From the NCBI GenBank assembly GCA_035530055.1, contig DATKVN010000055.1, positions 1 through 34,624 of the forward strand: a stretch of DNA of 34,624 nucleotides. Direction: 5' to 3'. This document shows positions 30,550 to 34,624 of the stretch, in pieces. Source of the stretch: a bacterium. Lineage in GTDB: Bacteria > UBA6262 > WVXT01. The stretch's first letter is position 1; every line of letters starts with the position of its first letter. Below the pieces are notes generated by a model. It ran no database searches and was not told the DNA's origin. It was given only the letters and a program-made list of their open reading frames with translations. A program made the translations under genes and the position numbers.

Positions 30550-33500
30550 AAAACTTTATGGTAAGCGTGGTGCTGATATCAACGGCAAAATAGTTATTCT
30601 GGTCTAAAACGTGATTAATAAAAAAGGTCATTCCGCTTCCTACAGTTAACATTAGATTCGAGCCCACGTTAAAATCACTTGATACCAGGGTAGAATAAGT
30701 GTCAGTATTGTCACTCTCCCAATTGAGCTCGCTTCTCTTAATTTCAGCACTAAAACGAGCCTTGACTCTCATCTCACCTGCTGTTCTGACCTGCTTTCCG
30801 ATTATCGGAATCTTCCAAAGTTCAGGCAACTTTAGACTTGCTTCTACATCTATGCTTGGTGTGTGAATTCGACTTTCGGTAGTCTTCTCCCCGCCGGTTT
30901 TTCCCTCTTCTTTCTTATAGCCATACCTGAGATTAAATCTCCAATCCTTCAACCAGGTAAAAGTAATTTGAGCGTTATATTCCCTATTAAATCCCTCCTG
31001 GCTAATCTGCCAGGAAGGCGCACTTTTTACCTTGTTTCGGGAACTACTGTAGGTTAACCAAAAATAATAATTTTCAAATAATTTAAATCTTAGGTCTTCA
31101 CTGAAGTTTACCGTCTTCCCCAACGAGACATCTCTGGCATCTTCCGTGGTCAGGATATACTTTGTTATCATTTCTGCTTCCTGCATTGCCAATCCAAGTA
31201 GAGGGAATTTTTCCAGGCTACTCATCCTTATATCCAGATAGGGCCAGATGCGCTTCTCGCTATCGAGGATTGTTGGTCCCTGACGGCTCTGTGTGCGAGT
31301 ATAGTCTATGTCAGTGGTTATAGTGCTGAACGGATAAAGATAACCTTTTAAATCGAGAAATTCCAGAGGCTTCCAGTTGCTTTCCATCCTGAAAGTATCG
31401 CGAAGAGAAAAAGATTTCAATTTGTCCTCAACTCCCTCAAGTCTTTTATACCCCATACCCTTGCCCCTTAACCACAACTTCCCATAGATACGATAGTCTT
31501 GACTTATGTTCTCATAACTATCACCATCGTCTAATGCATAAGAGGAAGTGACGTTCAATGAATCTACAGGTTTAAATTTGGGAAAGAGTGTTTTGGCAAC
31601 AAAAGGCAGGCTTAGTTTTGCTGAGCTCAACCTGGTAAAATTCTTCTCTGTAGGAGTTGAGGTGCTGGTAAGGATTACAAAATTTTCCGTATTAGTTATG
31701 CTGTAATTCAAAGAAGGCTTGAACCATTCAAAAAATTGGAGAGTTGAATTAAATCCCGCTGTCTGCGTTCCCGACCGGGGACGGTCCGTCTTACCTTCCA
31801 CATATACTCTTTCCTTCACTTTTCGCAAGGAATAGGAAGGAACAATCGATAAATCAGATAGTGGTCTGAAGGTCGCTTTACCTGACCAATCATTTGTGAA
31901 TTCCCGGAAATTATTCTCTGTAGGAGCAGTGCTTGTGAATTTGTTAAATTTATTAATCCTTTTATAAGAACCCCCTAAATCGCGCGGAAGAAGAAAGAAG
32001 CGAACCGGCAGTTCATACTGGTGGAGAGTAGCGGAATATGTATCCGAATCTTCCCTCTTGCCTTCGGGCTGACTGCGGTCAACAATGCTTTTCGTATAAC
32101 TTGTTCCTACCTGCGGGAGCTTTGGCAGTCTCAATTCCGCGCTGGCACTGCCCTGATGGCTTACCACGCGTCCTTCGTCCTGAAAGCTCAGATCCTCAAC
32201 CCTGACCGCCGAAGGAGTCACTGTGGTGGTCTTGCTCCAATTTAACGAAAGCGGCAGGTAATTGAGTCTATTAAAATTGGTGTAGGCTGAGATTACTTCT
32301 TTGTCCTGATTCTTGCTGGGAACAGTAATCGTCTCGAAATTCCTATCCATATACCAGTACTTCCCGCCAAAAGTGAACCAGTCGGGGAGCTCACAATCCA
32401 AACCGATTCTCCCTGCCCAGCCTTCTTTTTTCCTCGCGCCCGTCACGTGAATCTCATTAACCCATATTTCTCCATCAATATCACCCGCTGTATCATTTAC
32501 AATCATTAGTCTTATCTCTGCAATGTTAGTGAGAACGGGATTTCCTACCCGGGTTATGGTTCCATCTGAACTTTCCATCGTGTCTGCTCCATATTTTCCG
32601 TCCTTCTCTGCCAGGTTGATAGTCAAAAGCTTCCAGCCTCCCCAGTTCACCGTTCTTTCAAATTGGTAATAGTCGCTGGGTGTGCCCAATCTCATTATGA
32701 ACTTCGGGTTCTTTGTGGGAAAATCGGGATTACTAATAAAGAATTTCAGTTCTTCATATTTTGAATAGTCCTCGGCTCTGGTAAATGTCCATTTGGTGTA
32801 GCCTGTTGCGCCGGCAGTCAATGTGTACTTCAGCGAAAGTGCCTGCTCCACTTCCTTTTCTTCAACACTTCTCTCACCGTAAAGGTCTTCATAATCGTTG
32901 TTATAAAGTAAGCCCCGACCGTAAACAGCAAAATCATCCTCAGTATTCACAGCGACAACAGAGAACTCATCATTTGCATCTGTGCTCTGGACAATTCCTC
33001 TTTCCCATTTGTTCCCGATCACGCCCATTGAGGCAATCTTTAAACCTCCCGAAACATTTGATCCCTTCAATGTTATCCTTACGTGCTTTATAGCTGTCCA
33101 GTTTGAAACGGTGTTTGTAGTAATACCGAGGTCCCATTCCACTTTCTTCCATCCGGACCAGTTGATACCCGTGGAAAACGGGAAAACATTACCTTCCGCT
33201 TCCGGACCCACGCGGTCTCCATCCAAATCTTCAGTATCAATTTTCCCGTTCTTGTAGCCGATTTTTCCATCCCTGAGGTAAATCTTCTCATCATCATCAG
33301 TCCATCCCCAAAAATCCCAGCCAACGTCTTCGCCGACATTTAGAGTCCCATCGCCATTAATATCCTCTGTGTCCAACTCCCCATCACCATCGGCATCTTC
33401 AGCAATGCTTCCCAGCGTAATCTCTAAAATCTCTCCCTTATTATCCCCATAAACATATAGTTCTAAACTCTCCTTCTGCGAGTAGTCCACTCCCCGGGTG

Positions 33501-34624
33501 GAAATAGGATAGACAATAGATGCCGTGGCATTCCCGGTCAAATCATAACTAATTTTCAGGACTTCCTGCTCCTCATCTTCACCCACGTCGGCATTTGGTT
33601 TAATATCTTTAATTTTGACATCCTCGTTGTCCCAGCTAATAGCTCCTTCTTGCGTAGGAACTCCTCCCGGATTACTGGCTATCTGCCATACATCTTTATC
33701 AATGGGCATTCCATCAACTAACTTTACCCCTTCCATACTATCAATTATCGCCTTTCCCCAGGTATTGGGATTATTGAAGCTCCTGGCCAATTCTCCGGAA
33801 ATCTTTGTCTGGAAAGGGAAAAATGGCTGGGCGTCAAAAGAGAATTCTGAATTTGCATCCAGAATGAATTTACTTCCGGGGGCTGCCCTCACGTTAGGGA
33901 TGGTTGCCGATTTCGCTGCACCGCTATAGAGGATTGTAGAACCTAAAAAGAACCTGTCTGTGGGCGCCCATTCTCCTCTCGCACCCAATAGAGTCTCCTG
34001 GAAGAGACCGGCAAAGGGCATATATTCATAATTAATCACAATTTCTGTCTCTTCATCAATCTCTTCTTCACGGAAGAATGTAATAAAGCCAGATTCATAG
34101 TCAATGAAATAATCTTCATCCCTTTTGAGTGACCGCTCATTCAACGTAATCTTTTCACTTCCCTCCACGATGTTCGGACGCAGGAAATATGTCTTCTGCC
34201 GATACTTATATTCCATATATATGATGTAATAGTGTTGCGGATTTGTTTTATAGTAGATTTCCTCATGCCCCCCGTAATCCTTGCCAAGTGGCTTTCTGTT
34301 TTCAAATTTCAATATTCCCTCATCGTAATCCATTTCAATCATCCCGTAGGCATTCGGAAACTCAGGCACTTCCTTGCGGTTCAAATCCAAAATCTTTACT
34401 ACAAAGTCCCTGCCTTCAACTCCCTGAATAATCTTTTTTCGTCCTAAGTCGTAATAATTCATCATCTCCTGGTCCAGGAGTTCATTTTCGTCTTTAAGTA
34501 TCTTGCGGTAACCGTTATTGCCCACCGAAATCAATTGACCACTGGAGTCTTTATAATCCACAGCAATGACATAATTTTCATAAATAGTCTTGCGGAAAGT
34601 GATAATCCCTTTGATATAGTCTAT
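30548..34624 (-). CDS. Giant SprA-like outer-membrane protein, 5' end outside the window
   Basis: 1358 residues are visible and the frame stays open to the right edge, so the true start is outside. The N-terminal visible part holds repeated beta units such as YFIDYESGFITFFREEEID and VNYEYMP. The middle has YNLxLG-type jelly-roll-like segments and GEIWVNEIHVTGARKKEGWAG, closely matching the conserved WVNELR region of SprA, the type IX secretion translocon barrel. The C-terminal third is rich in amphipathic strands and ends in Phe (TTLTIKF). Between about 33200 and 33400 are Asp-rich calcium-loop motifs (DADGDGELDTED, DINGDGTLNVGED). Membership of the SprA family is likely; a role in secretion is inference, as no other type IX genes are seen. 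Confidence 0.75.
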   Translation of the reverse strand: MDYIKGIITFRKTIYENYVIAVDYKDSSGQLISVGNNGYRKILKDENELLDQEMMNYYDLGRKKIIQGVEGRDFVVKILDLNRKEVPEFPNAYGMIEMDYDEGILKFENRKPLGKDYGGHEEIYYKTNPQHYYIIYMEYKYRQKTYFLRPNIVEGSEKITLNERSLKRDEDYFIDYESGFITFFREEEIDEETEIVINYEYMPFAGLFQETLLGARGEWAPTDRFFLGSTILYSGAAKSATIPNVRAAPGSKFILDANSEFSFDAQPFFPFQTKISGELARSFNNPNTWGKAIIDSMEGVKLVDGMPIDKDVWQIASNPGGVPTQEGAISWDNEDVKIKDIKPNADVGEDEEQEVLKISYDLTGNATASIVYPISTRGVDYSQKESLELYVYGDNKGEILEITLGSIAEDADGDGELDTEDINGDGTLNVGEDVGWDFWGWTDDDEKIYLRDGKIGYKNGKIDTEDLDGDRVGPEAEGNVFPFSTGINWSGWKKVEWDLGITTNTVSNWTAIKHVRITLKGSNVSGGLKIASMGVIGNKWERGIVQSTDANDEFSVVAVNTEDDFAVYGRGLLYNNDYEDLYGERSVEEKEVEQALSLKYTLTAGATGYTKWTFTRAEDYSKYEELKFFISNPDFPTKNPKFIMRLGTPSDYYQFERTVNWGGWKLLTINLAEKDGKYGADTMESSDGTITRVGNPVLTNIAEIRLMIVNDTAGDIDGEIWVNEIHVTGARKKEGWAGRIGLDCELPDWFTFGGKYWYMDRNFETITVPSKNQDKEVISAYTNFNRLNYLPLSLNWSKTTTVTPSAVRVEDLSFQDEGRVVSHQGSASAELRLPKLPQVGTSYTKSIVDRSQPEGKREDSDTYSATLHQYELPVRFFLLPRDLGGSYKRINKFNKFTSTAPTENNFREFTNDWSGKATFRPLSDLSIVPSYSLRKVKERVYVEGKTDRPRSGTQTAGFNSTLQFFEWFKPSLNYSITNTENFVILTSTSTPTEKNFTRLSSAKLSLPFVAKTLFPKFKPVDSLNVTSSYALDDGDSYENISQDYRIYGKLWLRGKGMGYKRLEGVEDKLKSFSLRDTFRMESNWKPLEFLDLKGYLYPFSTITTDIDYTRTQSRQGPTILDSEKRIWPYLDIRMSSLEKFPLLGLAMQEAEMITKYILTTEDARDVSLGKTVNFSEDLRFKLFENYYFWLTYSSSRNKVKSAPSWQISQEGFNREYNAQITFTWLKDWRFNLRYGYKKEEGKTGGEKTTESRIHTPSIDVEASLKLPELWKIPIIGKQVRTAGEMRVKARFSAEIKRSELNWESDNTDTYSTLVSSDFNVGSNLMLTVGSGMTFFINHVLDQNNYFAVDISTTLTIKF

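Overview
The window is a housekeeping-rich chromosomal segment from a diderm (Gram-negative type) bacterium. Diderm cell structure is supported by an outer-membrane beta-barrel porin, a lipoprotein with a lipobox, a LolA-fold periplasmic protein paired with an RND exporter, and a very large SprA-like outer-membrane protein. Two-subunit Fe-S (class I) fumarase, NAD(P) malic enzyme and a threonyl-tRNA synthetase without a TGS domain fit an anaerobic, poorly characterised lineage. I suspect an uncultured candidate phylum (Omnitrophota or an FCB-like group), but that is a low-confidence inference. No phage, plasmid, transposase, integrase or CRISPR array is visible. Every protein gene and every tRNA lies on the minus strand, so transcription runs from the right edge to the left.

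Layout in transcription order (right to left). 34624-30548: 3' part of a giant SprA-like outer-membrane protein that continues off the window. 30547-30232: a cluster of nested palindromic repeats. 30231-29389: SAM methyltransferase. 29280-22245: an export/lipid locus, consisting of a promoter overlapped by a large palindrome, a PadR regulator, an RND/MMPL exporter, a LolA-like periplasmic protein, a DUF1302-type porin and an acyl-CoA ligase, closed by a strong terminator. 22113-21415: ComF-type phosphoribosyltransferase. 21399-18469: promoter, gap, pgk and secG, followed by tRNA-Leu and tRNA-Gly. 18285-17336: a 5' half of a tRNA-Cys gene that serves as leader for an FKBP lipoprotein gene, then an RRM RNA-binding protein. 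17122-16373: terminator, intact tRNA-Cys with its own promoter, repeats including a nested MITE-like insertion, and tRNA-Val. 16372-12931: thrS, an attenuator-like leader, infC (apparently AUA start), rpmI and rplT. 12819-9385: KtrB/KtrA potassium uptake, a TPR protein and pheS. 9207-3285: malic enzyme, fumarase alpha and beta, panD and polA. 3157-83: a soluble GAF-PAS histidine kinase and TldD.

Functional themes are translation (thrS, infC, rpmI, rplT, pheS, four tRNAs), central carbon flow (gap-pgk; fumarate to malate to pyruvate; aspartate to beta-alanine), envelope biogenesis and export, and potassium homeostasis.

The most unusual content is intergenic. Several families of compact nested palindromes fold on paper into two- or three-leaf cloverleaves. 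Between copies both strands of individual leaves have changed together, so pairing is kept while sequence is not. One family sits inside a MITE-like insertion that itself split another palindrome. The second notable item is the broken tRNA-Cys copy that abuts, and apparently supplies the ribosome-binding site for, the FKBP gene.
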